A DNA stretch of 64,000 nucleotides from Simonsiella muelleri ATCC 29453. Its GTDB lineage: Bacteria > Pseudomonadota > Gammaproteobacteria > Burkholderiales > Neisseriaceae. The notes under the pieces are model-generated. The model had not been told where the DNA came from and made no database searches. It saw only the letters and a program-made list of their open reading frames with translations. Of the stretch, positions 24,133 to 33,691 are shown piece by piece (the first letter of the stretch is position 1; each line of letters starts with the position of its first letter). Position numbers and translations under genes: made by a program. The DNA is taken from assembly GCF_002951835.1 (NCBI RefSeq), contig NZ_CP019448.1, positions 1,550,001 to 1,614,000 on the forward strand. Reading direction: 5' to 3'.

Positions 24133-27100
24133 TTAAGCAGTTACTTGGCGCAATTCCACCACGCTGCGGCGTTTGTGTCCCAAAAGTGCGTTCACGTCAT
24201 TGGCTTTGGGTTTGACCAACACGAATTTAGTAACATATTGTTCCCAATCTGCCAAAATTTCTTCGCCAATGTGGCTGTGAGTTAATTCAACGTGTCGTGC
24301 AATCAAACCACGCAAATGCTCTTGGTGTTGAGGTAAATCATTGATGGATAAACCTTCTACCATTTCGCCATTAATGCGTTTTTGGAATTTGCCGTCTGTA
24401 TCCAAAATGTAGGCAAATCCGCCTGTCATACCAGCACCGAAGTTGATGCCTGTTTTGCCCAATACGGTAACTACGCCACCTGTCATGTATTCGCAACCGT
24501 TGTCGCCAATGCCTTCCACCACAGCCGTTGCGCCTGAATTGCGTACTGCAAAACGTTCACCAGCACGTCCAGCCGCGAACAATTCGCCACCTGTTGCGCC
24601 ATACAAACAAGTATTACCTGCAATTGTGGCTTTGTGCGATTGGAATGCCACGCCATTGTGTGGTTTGATGATGATTGTGCCGCCGCCCATGCCTTTGCCG
24701 ACATAGTCATTCGCATCGCCTGTCAAATTCAAGGTGATGCCACCTGCCAACCAAACCCCCAAACTTTGTCCAGCTGTACCATTTAAATTCACGGTAAATT
24801 CTTGTCCGCGTTTGCCTGTGTTGCCGTGTAATTTGGCAATGCTGCCTGAAAGCGTTGCACCCACCGAGCGATCCAAATTGCTGATGTCAAACGATGCTTC
24901 ATGGCTGTCGCCTGCATCAAAGGCAGCCTGCATTTCGTTGATGATGGCTTGATTTAATAAGCCTTGGTCAAATGGATCGTTGCGTTGTGTGTTATACGGT
25001 GCGCTGCCTGCTGGGATTTTGGGCGAATACAGTAATTTGCTCAAATCCAAACTGCGTTGTTGTGCCGTTTTGCCTTCAATGATTTCCAATAAATCGGTGC
25101 GTCCAATCAAATCGGTTAATTTTTCCACGCCCAAACTTGCCATGATTTCGCGTACATCTTGCGCGATGAATTTGAAGTAATTCATGGCTTTTTCGGCTGT
25201 ACCATGGAAATGTTTGTCGCGTAACGTATCGTCTTGAGTGGCGATACCTGTTGCGCAGTTGTTTAAGTGGCAAATACGCAAGTAGCGACAACCCAATGAC
25301 ACCATCGGCCCTGTACCAAAACCAAAGCTTTCCGCCCCCAAAATGGCGGCTTTCACCACGTCCAAACCTGTTTTTAAACCGCCGTCCACTTGTAAGCGAA
25401 CTTTGTGGCGCAAATTATTTTCTACTAATGCTTGTTGCGCTTCGGCTAAACCCAATTCCCAAGGGCTGCCTGCATATTTCACGCTGGTTAATGGGCTTGC
25501 ACCTGTACCGCCGTCATAACCCGAAATCGTAATTAAATCGGCATACGCTTTTGCCACGCCTGTCGCGATGGTTCCAACACCTGGCAAACTCACTAATTTC
25601 ACGGAAATCAAGGCATTTGGGTTGATTTGTTTTAAGTCAAAAATCAATTGCGCCAAATCTTCAATTGAATAAATATCGTGGTGTGGTGGTGGGGAAATCA
25701 GCGTTGAACCAGGAACGGCATAACGTAATTGTGCGATATATGGCGTAACTTTGTCGCCAGGCAATTGACCGCCTTCGCCTGGTTTGGCACCTTGTGCTAC
25801 CTTAATTTGAATCACGTCTGCGCTCATCAAATACGCGGCAGTAACACCAAAACGCCCAGATGCCACTTGTTTAATACGCGATACTTTTTCTGTGTTGTAA
25901 CGAATTGGGTCTTCGCCGCCTTCGCCCGAATTGGAAAAACCACCCAAACGGTTCATGGCAATGGCCAAACTTTCGTGTGCTTCTGGACTCAACGCGCCAA
26001 TAGACATCGCCGCGCTGTCAAAGCGTTTGTACAAGTTTTCAGGCTGCTCAACTTTGTCCAATTCAATCGGCTGACATTGTTCGGTTTTCAAGCGGAACAT
26101 ATCGCGAATGGACATCACAGGACGATTATTGACAAAATCACGATAAATTTTGTATTTGTTGTAATCGCCAGAGTTGCAGGCTGCCTGAATGCTGTTTACC
26201 ACATCGGGATTATAGGCGTGGTATTCGCCTTGTGGTTTGAATTTCAAATAACCGCCTGCACTTAAACCCACGCTGTTACGCCAAGCATTTTGGCGTGTTT
26301 GCGTGATTTTTTCGTCCAAATCGGCAAACGTTGCACCTGCTACGCGACTGGTCATTTCAGGGAAACATAATTCGCTGATTTCTCTACCTAAACCGACATT
26401 TTCAAATAATCGCGCACAACGGTACGAAGACACGCACGAAATGCCCATTTTGGACATGATTTTGTACAAGCCTTTGTTAATGCTGTTACGGAAATTTTGC
26501 ATGACCACGCGCATCGGTTTTTGAATCGCGCCCACTTTGACCATATTCGCCAAACTCTCATACGCCAAATATGGATAAACGGCAGTCGCACCCAAACCAA
26601 TTAATACCGCAAAATGGTGTGGATTACGCGCTTCGGCGGTTTCCACGATGATATTGGTATCGCAACGCAATTTTGCGTTTACTAAGCGATTTTGTACCGC
26701 ACCCACAGCAAACGGCATGGGGATTGGTTGGCGATTTTTTGCAATGTTTTTGTCTGAAATAATCAATAAAACCGCGCCATTGTGAACTGCTTGTTCAGCA
26801 GATTCACACAAGTTTTCAACTGCTTGTTTTAATGTTTGTTCATCTGGATTGTAAGTGGCATCTAAAATCGCGTGTTGGTAATCGGTTTCAGGCAGCCTTA
26901 AAATTTGCTGCATATCTGAATACAATAACACAGGCGATTTAAAATTTACGCGGCTACTCATGCCTTCTGCTTCAAAGAACACGCTCATTTCTCGCCCAAT
27001 GCTGGTACTCAAACTCATCACATGAGCTTCGCGCAATGGGTCAATCGGCGGATTGGTTACTTGTGCGAAGAATTGGCGGAAATAGTCGTAAATCACGCGA

Positions 27101-28599
27101 TGGCGTTCGGACAGTACCGCAAATGGTGCGTCATCGCCCATTGAACCAACGGCTTCATAACCGTCATCGCCCGCCACACGCAATGTGCTTTCCAATTCTT
27201 CTAAATCGTACAAGAATTGTTTTTGATAGATTTTCAGGCTGCCTTCGTCCATAGACGCTTCACCTACTTCGCTGTCGGGCAGCTGTTCAAATGGCACAAG
27301 CGGCATAACGTGTTTATCCAGCCATTGGCGATAAGGGTGTCGCGCTTGCAATTCATTATCAATTTCATGTGAATGCAATAACTTACCGTTTTGCGTGTCA
27401 ATCACGAGTAATTCGCCAGGCCCAACCCGTCCTTTTTCCACGACTTCATCGGGGGCATAATCCCAAATGCCGACTTCAGATGCAATGGTAATTAAACGGT
27501 CTTGTGTAATCACAAAACGCGCTGGACGTAAACCGTTTCTATCCAAATTGCAAGCGGCATAACGGCCGTCTGACAACACAATCCCTGCAGGCCCGTCCCA
27601 AGGTTCCATGTGCATGGAATTGAAATCGTAGAATGCGCGTAAGTTATCATTCATATCAGGATTTTGCTGCCATGCGGGTGGCACAAGCAAGCGCATGGCG
27701 CGGAATAAATCCATACCGCCACACACCAATACTTCCAACATATTATCCATTGAGCTGGAATCTGAACCCGTTTCATTAACAAAAGGCGCAGCTGTTTGCA
27801 AATCGGGAATCAGTGGCGTGTAATATTTGTGAGCACGCGCTCTTGCCCAAGCGCGATTGCCTGAAATTGTGTTGATTTCGCCATTGTGTGCCAAGTAGCG
27901 GAATGGTTGCGCCAATTTCCAACGTGGCATGGTATTTGTTGAAAAACGTTGATGAAACAAGCAAATAGCCGATTGCATACGCAAATCGCCCAAATCCAAA
28001 TAGAATTTAGGCAAATCTTTGGGCATACACAAGCCTTTATAGATGATGGTTTGATTGGATAATGAGCAGATATAAAAATCGTCGTGGTCAATGCGTTTTT
28101 CAATGCGACGACGTGCCACAAACAAACGGCGTTGCAAATCCACGCCACGCCAGCCATTGGGTGCATTCACAAAAACTTGCTTAATCAAAGGCATATCTGC
28201 TAATGCGATTTCGCCTAATACATTAGGATTGGTTGGGACATCGCGCCAAGCTGCCACACCCAAAGTTTCGCGCGTTAATTCTTCGTTGATGATTTTGATG
28301 TAATCGGCAGCCAATGTTTCGTCGGTTGGCAAGAAAATTTGCCCCACTGCAAAATTTTGCGCCAATGAAATGCCTTGTTCTTGGGCAATGGCACGGAAAA
28401 AACTTTCGGGCATTTGAATAGACAAACCGCAGCCATCGCCAGTTTTGCCGTCTGACAAAATTGCGCCACGGTGTTGCATTCGCGATAAACCCAAAATCGC
28501 GTTACGAACGACTTTATGGCTTTGCACGCCGTCAATATTGGCGATTAAGCCAAAGCCGCAGTTGTCCTTTTCCAAAGAGCGGTCATAGAGCTTGGTCAT
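24133..28599 (-). CDS. gltB: Glutamate synthase large (alpha) subunit
   Basis: With ATG at 28599 (MTKLYDRSLEKDNCGFG) the protein has 1488 residues, the usual length. Cys in DNCGFGLIAN becomes the N-terminal nucleophile of the class II glutaminase after removal of a short propeptide. The central and FMN domains follow, with GEGGEDPIRY, the 3Fe-4S cysteines CRYLRICHLNNC, and a C-terminal beta-helix rich in Gly (GGGTIIIKPH). It makes two glutamates from glutamine and 2-oxoglutarate. An upstream ATG at 28638 is less likely. Divergent from glnA. Confidence 0.95.
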   Translation of the reverse strand: MTKLYDRSLEKDNCGFGLIANIDGVQSHKVVRNAILGLSRMQHRGAILSDGKTGDGCGLSIQMPESFFRAIAQEQGISLAQNFAVGQIFLPTDETLAADYIKIINEELTRETLGVAAWRDVPTNPNVLGEIALADMPLIKQVFVNAPNGWRGVDLQRRLFVARRRIEKRIDHDDFYICSLSNQTIIYKGLCMPKDLPKFYLDLGDLRMQSAICLFHQRFSTNTMPRWKLAQPFRYLAHNGEINTISGNRAWARARAHKYYTPLIPDLQTAAPFVNETGSDSSSMDNMLEVLVCGGMDLFRAMRLLVPPAWQQNPDMNDNLRAFYDFNSMHMEPWDGPAGIVLSDGRYAACNLDRNGLRPARFVITQDRLITIASEVGIWDYAPDEVVEKGRVGPGELLVIDTQNGKLLHSHEIDNELQARHPYRQWLDKHVMPLVPFEQLPDSEVGEASMDEGSLKIYQKQFLYDLEELESTLRVAGDDGYEAVGSMGDDAPFAVLSERHRVIYDYFRQFFAQVTNPPIDPLREAHVMSLSTSIGREMSVFFEAEGMSSRVNFKSPVLLYSDMQQILRLPETDYQHAILDATYNPDEQTLKQAVENLCESAEQAVHNGAVLLIISDKNIAKNRQPIPMPFAVGAVQNRLVNAKLRCDTNIIVETAEARNPHHFAVLIGLGATAVYPYLAYESLANMVKVGAIQKPMRVVMQNFRNSINKGLYKIMSKMGISCVSSYRCARLFENVGLGREISELCFPEMTSRVAGATFADLDEKITQTRQNAWRNSVGLSAGGYLKFKPQGEYHAYNPDVVNSIQAACNSGDYNKYKIYRDFVNNRPVMSIRDMFRLKTEQCQPIELDKVEQPENLYKRFDSAAMSIGALSPEAHESLAIAMNRLGGFSNSGEGGEDPIRYNTEKVSRIKQVASGRFGVTAAYLMSADVIQIKVAQGAKPGEGGQLPGDKVTPYIAQLRYAVPGSTLISPPPHHDIYSIEDLAQLIFDLKQINPNALISVKLVSLPGVGTIATGVAKAYADLITISGYDGGTGASPLTSVKYAGSPWELGLAEAQQALVENNLRHKVRLQVDGGLKTGLDVVKAAILGAESFGFGTGPMVSLGCRYLRICHLNNCATGIATQDDTLRDKHFHGTAEKAMNYFKFIAQDVREIMASLGVEKLTDLIGRTDLLEIIEGKTAQQRSLDLSKLLYSPKIPAGSAPYNTQRNDPFDQGLLNQAIINEMQAAFDAGDSHEASFDISNLDRSVGATLSGSIAKLHGNTGKRGQEFTVNLNGTAGQSLGVWLAGGITLNLTGDANDYVGKGMGGGTIIIKPHNGVAFQSHKATIAGNTCLYGATGGELFAAGRAGERFAVRNSGATAVVEGIGDNGCEYMTGGVVTVLGKTGINFGAGMTGGFAYILDTDGKFQKRINGEMVEGLSINDLPQHQEHLRGLIARHVELTHSHIGEEILADWEQYVTKFVLVKPKANDVNALLGHKRRSVVELRQVTA

Positions 28600-29225
28600 A
28601 TAAAAACTTCCAAAGTAGTGGTTTATTGAAACAAACATCTTTTCAGGCAGCCTGAAAGGAAGTAATTGAGTAATTTAGCTACAAAAATATTTTTTTAAAT
28701 AATTAGATTTTTATGTATTTTATTATTAAAACCAATATAATCAGTAAAATACATAATTGTAGTACAAGACTACAGCGACAATTCTTACCCAAAATACACG
28801 TTTTGTAAGAAAATGTCAAAAAAAATTAATCATTTTTTAATTTCACAATTAATTAATTGATTTTCACGTTTTTTAATGTAATTGCATTACAATTTTTTCA
28901 GGTTGCCTGAATAAATTTTTAGGCAAGCGAATAAAATCGCTAAATTATTTTTATATTCAAAAATATAATGCCAGTTTAGTTGTTTTTATGATGTTGTTAA
29001 TGTAATTTTCTATCGCTTATTCATGCTAAAGCCCTGATAAACGAATTTGGAACATAAATTTTAGTAATAAAATTACAAAAATTTGATTTGAAATGAATTT
29101 AATCGTAGAAAAATTACAGAAATGCACAAAATCCTATTGAATAAATCTGCTTGCTTGTGGCACAATCTCATCCATCACAAAACTGCACCTTTCTCTACAC
29201 AACTTCCCTTTTTAGGAGTATAACC
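28600..29225. other. Shared regulatory region between gltB and glnA
   Basis: About 625 bases of very AT-rich sequence separate the divergent GOGAT and glutamine synthetase genes. It holds an extended uptake sequence at 28640-28658 just before gltB and a degenerate one near 28898-28912. No open frame, tRNA or clear sigma-54 promoter is visible. The length suggests room for regulators, but I cannot identify operators by eye. Confidence 0.6.
29137..29166 (+). promoter_or_regulatory. Possible sigma-70 promoter of glnA
   Basis: TTGAAT and CACAAT are separated by 18 bases, about 60 bases before the glnA ATG. The -10 match is only four of six, so this is tentative. Confidence 0.3.
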
Positions 29226-30644
29226 ATGTCTATCAAAGACGTTGTAAAAATGATTGAAGACAATGATGTCCGCTTTGTTGATTTGCGCTTTACCGACACC
29301 AAAGGCAAACAACATCACTTCACGATTCCAGCTCGTGTGGTTTTGGAAGACCCAGAAGAGTGGTTTGAAAATGGTCAAGCATTTGATGGCTCATCAATCG
29401 GTGGTTGGAAAGGCATTCAAGCATCGGATATGCAATTGCGTCCCGATGCAACAACTGCATTTATTGACCCATTTTATGATGATGCAACCGTCGTTTTGAC
29501 TTGTGATGTGATTGACCCAGCCGACGGCAAAGGCTATGATCGCGACCCACGCTCAATTGCTAAACGTGCTGAAGCTTACTTGAAATCATCGGGTATCGGC
29601 GATACCGCATTCTTTGGTCCAGAACCTGAATTCTTCGTATTTGATGGCGTGCAATTTGAAACCCATATGGAAAAATCCAGTTTCAAAATCACTTCTGAAA
29701 CAGGTGCTTGGGCTAGTGGCTTGGATTTTGATGGTCAAAATACTGGACACCGCTCAACCGTAAAAGGTGGTTACGCACCCGTTGCGCCTGTGGACGCTGG
29801 TCAAGATTTGCGTTCTGCTATGGTTCGTATTTTGGAAGAGATTGGCATTCCTGTGGAAGTGCATCACGGTGAAGTGGCAACAGGTTCTCAAATGGAAATC
29901 GGTACAAAATTTGCCACATTGGTTAAACGTGCCGACTGGACGCAAGATTTAAAATATGTGGTGTGGAATACCGCCCACAACTTCGGCAAAACCGCAACAT
30001 TCATGCCCAAACCCTTGATGGGCGACAACGGCTCTGGTATGCACGTCCACCAATCTATTTGGAAAGATGGCAAAAACTTATTCTCTGGCGATGGTTACGC
30101 TGGTTTGTCTGAAATCGCATTGTACTACATCGGCGGTATCATCAAACACGCCAAAGCCTTGAACGCAATTACCAATCCTTCAACTAACTCATACAAACGC
30201 CTTGTGCCTCATTTTGAAGCACCTGTGAAATTGGCATATTCTGCGAAAAACCGTTCTGCGTCTATCCGTATTCCTGCGGTTACCAGCCCGAAAGCCGTTC
30301 GTATTGAAGCACGTTTCCCAGACCCAACCGCTAACCCTTATTTGGCATTTGCGGCATTGTTGATGGCAGGCTTGGACGGCATTCAAAATAAAATTCACCC
30401 AGGCGATCCTGCGACCAAAAATTTGTATGATTTGCCCCCTGAAGAAGATGCGCAAGTACCAACCGTTTGTGCGTCTTTGGAAGAGGCGTTGAACGCGTTG
30501 AAAGCTGATTACGAATTCTTGACTCGTGGCGGCGTGTTCAGCAAAGATTGGATTGATTCATACATTGCATTCAAAGAAGAAGACGTGCGCCGTATGCAAA
30601 TGGCACCCCACCCATTGGAATTTGAAATGTATTACTCATTGTAA
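29226..30644 (+). CDS. glnA: Glutamine synthetase, type I
   Basis: Starting at ATG 29226 (MSIKDVVKMIEDND), with AGGAG upstream, the enzyme has 472 residues. It joins ammonia to glutamate using ATP. The beta-grasp N-terminus, FFGPEPEFFVFD, NGSGMHVHQS, KLAYSAKNRSASIRIP and the adenylylation-site Tyr in NLYDLPPEE are all present; that Tyr marks the GlnE-regulated I-beta class. Together with the divergent gltBD it forms the GS-GOGAT cycle for ammonium assimilation. An in-frame ATG-less extension to 29151 has no RBS. Confidence 0.96.
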   Translation: MSIKDVVKMIEDNDVRFVDLRFTDTKGKQHHFTIPARVVLEDPEEWFENGQAFDGSSIGGWKGIQASDMQLRPDATTAFIDPFYDDATVVLTCDVIDPADGKGYDRDPRSIAKRAEAYLKSSGIGDTAFFGPEPEFFVFDGVQFETHMEKSSFKITSETGAWASGLDFDGQNTGHRSTVKGGYAPVAPVDAGQDLRSAMVRILEEIGIPVEVHHGEVATGSQMEIGTKFATLVKRADWTQDLKYVVWNTAHNFGKTATFMPKPLMGDNGSGMHVHQSIWKDGKNLFSGDGYAGLSEIALYYIGGIIKHAKALNAITNPSTNSYKRLVPHFEAPVKLAYSAKNRSASIRIPAVTSPKAVRIEARFPDPTANPYLAFAALLMAGLDGIQNKIHPGDPATKNLYDLPPEEDAQVPTVCASLEEALNALKADYEFLTRGGVFSKDWIDSYIAFKEEDVRRMQMAPHPLEFEMYYSL

Positions 30645-30661
30645 TTTGATTTAATTTATTA

Positions 30662-30759
30662 TTTAGTCATTTAAAATTAAAAATATTACTGCGTTGTTCG
30701 CTCCCTTATGTACTGGATTGTACAAGACGGTTACCTTGTTCTTATTTTAAACGACTATA
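30662..30759. repeat. Correia-like element, family B (about 98 bp)
   Basis: TTAGTCATTTAAAATTAAAA at one end is the inverted partner of TTATTTTAAACGACTATA at the other. The interior contains TACTGGATTGTACAAGACGG. It directly follows glnA and could end or process its transcript. Confidence 0.7.
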
Positions 30760-30856
30760 AAATTTATTAGATGGTATTTTCAGGCAGCCTGAAAAGCGTT
30801 TTGAAACGTTTTAGGCTGCCTGAAGTGCGATTTTTCATTAAATTTAGGAAAATAAT

Positions 30857-31213
30857 ATGACAAATATTCAACGATTTGGTAGCAATGCCCGTTTGTCCGA
30901 AGCCGTTTGCGTGAATGGTTTTGTGTTTTTGTCAGGCATCGTGCCAGAAGACACATCTGGTAACATTACCGCGCAAACGACCGATGTTTTAAAACAGATT
31001 GATTATTGGTTGGCGCAATGTGGCTCAGATAAATCGCATATTTTGGAAGCCACGATTTTTTTACCGAATTTGGCGGATTATGATGGCATGAACGTGGCTT
31101 GGGACGCTTGGGTGGATACGCAAAACACACCAGCGCGTGCTTGTGTTCAGGCGAGTTTAGCCAAACCCGAGTGGAAAGTAGAAATCAAAATTTCTGCTGT
31201 GAAAAAAGCTTAG
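30857..31213 (+). CDS. RidA family (YjgF/YER057c/UK114) protein
   Basis: The 118-residue protein has the RidA fold pattern: VCVNGFVFLSGIVPED, QTTDVLKQIDYWLAQCGSDKSHILEATIFL, and the C-terminal PARACVQASLAKPEWKVEIKISA with the Arg that binds substrate carboxylates. RidA proper hydrolyses reactive enamine/imine intermediates from pyridoxal-phosphate enzymes; this one resembles the RutC/YoaB-like branches, so activity is only a family inference. Its TAG stop at 31211-31213 is part of the terminal repeat of a family A element, so the original C-terminus may have been cut by that insertion. Confidence 0.85.
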   Translation: MTNIQRFGSNARLSEAVCVNGFVFLSGIVPEDTSGNITAQTTDVLKQIDYWLAQCGSDKSHILEATIFLPNLADYDGMNVAWDAWVDTQNTPARACVQASLAKPEWKVEIKISAVKKA

Positions 31214-31273
31214 AACCTGTGTTCATAGCCAACGTCAAAAAGACATCGCGCTTGGCTGTGAATACAGGTTCTG
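31211..31273. repeat. Inverted-repeat element, family A (copy 4, 63 bp)
   Basis: TAGAACCTGTGTTCATAGCC and GGCTGTGAATACAGGTTCT are inverted copies around a short centre that still contains AAAGACATCGCGCTTGG, related to the start of copy 1. It supplies the stop of the RidA gene. Confidence 0.75.
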
Positions 31274-31349
31274 AATTTATTCATTTGCTTATTCTTCAGG
31301 CTGCCTATTTTGGATAAGTGGCTTGAAAATGTGTTACTAGGACGGATTC

Positions 31350-31862
31350 ATGAATACTTTTTATATGTACACTATGCCTTTGTCGCAATATTCTAATTTA
31401 ATTAAAGATAAATCCATCAGTGAAGATAAAAAGCGTGTCCGCTTACACAAGCATTTGCTGGTGTCGGGGACAAATCGCCGCATCATTACCTTGATTTTGC
31501 GTGAAAATGGCTTGAGTGAAGACGATCAAATGCCACAGCACGGTTTTGATGTTCACACTTTTTCTATGAAATATAGGCAGATTGCATCATTGGTTCAAGA
31601 AGAATTATGCGAAGCGGCGGGACATTTTTCTCATACTTTACATCGGCTGAATTTAGCGGCATTTTATTATTTGTCGTTTGATGTGGAAAAAGAATTGACC
31701 GTGGTTTTGATTCGCAATGAGTTGCCAGAGGGCGTTTATGATCGCAATAATTGGGAAGGCATTTCGCCGACCATGAATCGATTCTATCGTCCTGAATTTC
31801 CAGAAAATATCACATGGTACGAATTGGAAAAAGCATTACACGAAGATTCCGAAAATCAATAA
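31350..31862 (+). CDS. Hypothetical protein of unknown family
   Basis: I do not recognise this 170-residue protein. It is soluble, with no signal peptide or membrane helix, and starts MNTFYMYTMPLSQYSNLIKDK. A helical middle (SMKYRQIASLVQEELCEAAG) is followed by a segment typical of beta strands (ELTVVLIRNELPEGVYDR). GGACGG about 8 bases before the ATG may be an RBS. A strong terminator follows and recR converges from the other side. Regular codon use suggests a real gene. Confidence 0.6.
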   Translation: MNTFYMYTMPLSQYSNLIKDKSISEDKKRVRLHKHLLVSGTNRRIITLILRENGLSEDDQMPQHGFDVHTFSMKYRQIASLVQEELCEAAGHFSHTLHRLNLAAFYYLSFDVEKELTVVLIRNELPEGVYDRNNWEGISPTMNRFYRPEFPENITWYELEKALHEDSENQ

Positions 31863-31906
31863 AAAATGGGGCAAAATCTATTACGTGATTTTGTCCCATT
31901 TTTAAT
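31863..31906. terminator. Bidirectional terminator between the hypothetical gene and recR
   Basis: AAAATGGGGCAAAATC pairs with GATTTTGTCCCATTTT around a short loop, flanked by A-run and T-run, so it can serve both converging genes. Confidence 0.85.
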
Positions 31907-31909
31907 ATA

Positions 31910-32503
31910 TTATTTCAATAAATTACGATCGTATACCGCCTGCGCTAATGTACCAGCGTCCACATATTCCAGTTCACTTCCCAACGGCATACCACGTGCC
32001 AATCGACTGATTTTATAATGTTGATTTTTAAATAATTCCGCTAAAATATAAGCAGTGGCATCGCCTTCGGCAGTGTGGGCAGTGGCGATGATGATTTCTT
32101 CAACTGAGCTGCCTGAAAGCCGCGCAATCAATTGTTCTAGCGCGATGCTGCGCAAATCCATTTCCTGTGAGGGGTTGACTTGCCCCATCAGCACAAAATA
32201 CAAACCATCATGACAACGTGCGGCCTCCATAGCGGCAATGTCAGCTGGCATTTGCACAATCATCAAGCGACTGGCATCGCGTTGCGGATTTGCACAAATG
32301 GCGCACAGTTCGCCTTCGCAAAAATCGTGGCAAAGTTGGCAATTATGAATTTGTTTAAGTGCATTTTCAATAGCTTGGGACAATTGCGCTGCACCGTCTC
32401 GATTGGTGTGTAACAAAGTATGCGCCATGCGTTGGGCGGTTTTGTTACCGACATTGGGCAGGATTTTCAGTGCGTGAATAAGTTGAGTGTAAGCATTTGA
32501 CAT
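31910..32503 (-). CDS. recR: Recombination mediator RecR
   Basis: The 197-residue protein has the helix-hairpin-helix start LPNVGNKTAQRMAHTLL, the zinc finger CQLCHDFCEGELCAIC, and a Toprim domain (RLMIVQMPADIAAMEA, IIIATAHTAEGDATA). RecR works with RecO and RecF to load RecA on gapped DNA. In a transforming bacterium it also matters for processing of incoming DNA; that link is inference. It lies downstream of trpS on the same strand; an inverted uptake-sequence terminator stands between it and the trpS stop upstream... on the transcript order trpS would follow only after its own promoter. Confidence 0.93.
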   Translation of the reverse strand: MSNAYTQLIHALKILPNVGNKTAQRMAHTLLHTNRDGAAQLSQAIENALKQIHNCQLCHDFCEGELCAICANPQRDASRLMIVQMPADIAAMEAARCHDGLYFVLMGQVNPSQEMDLRSIALEQLIARLSGSSVEEIIIATAHTAEGDATAYILAELFKNQHYKISRLARGMPLGSELEYVDAGTLAQAVYDRNLLK

Positions 32504-32545
32504 AATGGTATTGTATTGAATAAATTGTGAATTTCTAATTGCATT

Positions 32546-32588
32546 TTTTCAGGCTGCCTTAAAATTAGAATCAAGGCAGCCTGAAATT
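32546..32588 (-). terminator. Inverted uptake-sequence terminator after trpS
   Basis: TTTTTCAGGCTGCCTT at 32545-32560 pairs with AAGGCAGCCTGAAA at 32573-32586. On the minus strand it follows the trpS stop and ends in a T-run. Confidence 0.75.
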
Positions 32589-32589
32589 T

Positions 32590-33600
32590 TTATGCCAACG
32601 ATTTGATGCCAATTGCATCTTTTACTTGCGCCAAACGCTCACGTGCTTCCACACGCGCTTTCGCTGCACCAGCCTGTAGAATTTCTTCAATTTGTGTAGG
32701 ATGGGCAATTAACTCATTATATTTATCTGTAAGTGGTTCTAATTCTTCGCCAATTTTTGCGGCAAGCACTTTTTTTGCTTCGCCCCAAGCCATGCCATTT
32801 TTGAGGTTGCTTTCAAATTCAGCGTATTCGGCTGGTGTAGCAAATGCTTGATAAATCTCAAATAATGGGCTTTCATCTTTGAATTTGGGTTCACCAGGTT
32901 CTTTTAAATTGGTGAGAATTTTATTGACGGCTTTTTGGCGTTGTTTGGGCGTTAAAAATAATTCAATCGTGTTGCCATATGATTTGGACATTTTACGCCC
33001 GTCCAAACCCACCAATAATTCCACATTTTCATCAATCACGACTTCAGGCAGCCTGAAAATGTCTTTGCCAAAACGATGATTGAATCGTTGAGCAATATCT
33101 CTTGCCATTTCAACGTGTTGGATTTGATCGCGTCCGACAGGCACATGATGCGCGTTGAACATAATAATATCCGCAGTCATTAAAATAGGGTAGCTGTATA
33201 AGCCCATTTCAATATCAAAATCAGCATCTTGGTTTTCAGTAATATTCTTATCTACGGCGGCTTTGTAAGCGTGGGCGCGGTTCATCAAACCTTTGGTGGT
33301 AATGCACGTCAAAATCCAATTTAACTCCAAAATTTCAGGAATATCCGATTGACGATAAAACACCGTACGCTCAGTGTCCAAGCCACACGCCAACCAAGTC
33401 GCTGCAACGGCTTTAGTGGATTCTTCAATCATTTCAGGTTGATGGCATTTGATGATGCCATGATAATTGGCTAAAAATAAATACGATTCTACATTTTCCT
33501 GTGCAGCGGCGCGAATAGCAGGGCGGATTGCACCCACATAATTGCCCAAGTGTGGAATGCCTGTGGTGGTAACACCTGTTAATACTCTGGTTTTATTCAT
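32590..33600 (-). CDS. trpS: Tryptophanyl-tRNA synthetase
   Basis: A class I synthetase of 336 residues. The HIGH-like motif appears in TTGIPHLGNYVGAI and the KMSKS loop in GLDGRKMSKSYGNTIELF. It charges tRNA-Trp in the cytoplasm. An uptake sequence in frame gives FRLPEVV near residue 182. The gene stands between ilvC and recR, all on the minus strand, but each is separated by a DUS-based stem-loop, so they are probably separate transcripts. Confidence 0.95.
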   Translation of the reverse strand: MNKTRVLTGVTTTGIPHLGNYVGAIRPAIRAAAQENVESYLFLANYHGIIKCHQPEMIEESTKAVAATWLACGLDTERTVFYRQSDIPEILELNWILTCITTKGLMNRAHAYKAAVDKNITENQDADFDIEMGLYSYPILMTADIIMFNAHHVPVGRDQIQHVEMARDIAQRFNHRFGKDIFRLPEVVIDENVELLVGLDGRKMSKSYGNTIELFLTPKQRQKAVNKILTNLKEPGEPKFKDESPLFEIYQAFATPAEYAEFESNLKNGMAWGEAKKVLAAKIGEELEPLTDKYNELIAHPTQIEEILQAGAAKARVEARERLAQVKDAIGIKSLA

Positions 33601-33623
33601 GATTATTTCCTAAAGAATCAAAA

Positions 33624-33660
33624 AGGCTACCTGAAATACATGGATATTTTCAGGCAGCCT
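33624..33660 (-). terminator. Inverted uptake-sequence-like stem after ilvC
   Basis: AGGCTACCTGAAATA pairs with TATTTTCAGGCAGCCT apart from a bulge and a wobble. One arm has the variant AGGCTACCTGAA. It lies between the ilvC stop and trpS start. Confidence 0.6.
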
Positions 33661-33691
33661 GTTCATCAAAACAAATTAAAGCAGATTAAAA

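Noticed and set aside
26000..26265. Long open frames antisense to gltB
   Set aside because: Antisense shadows of a strongly biased coding gene; gltB itself shows all family motifs.
29150..29175. Sigma-54 promoter (TGGCAC near 29158) for glnA
   Set aside because: GTGGCAC is present but the TTGC element is not found at the required distance.
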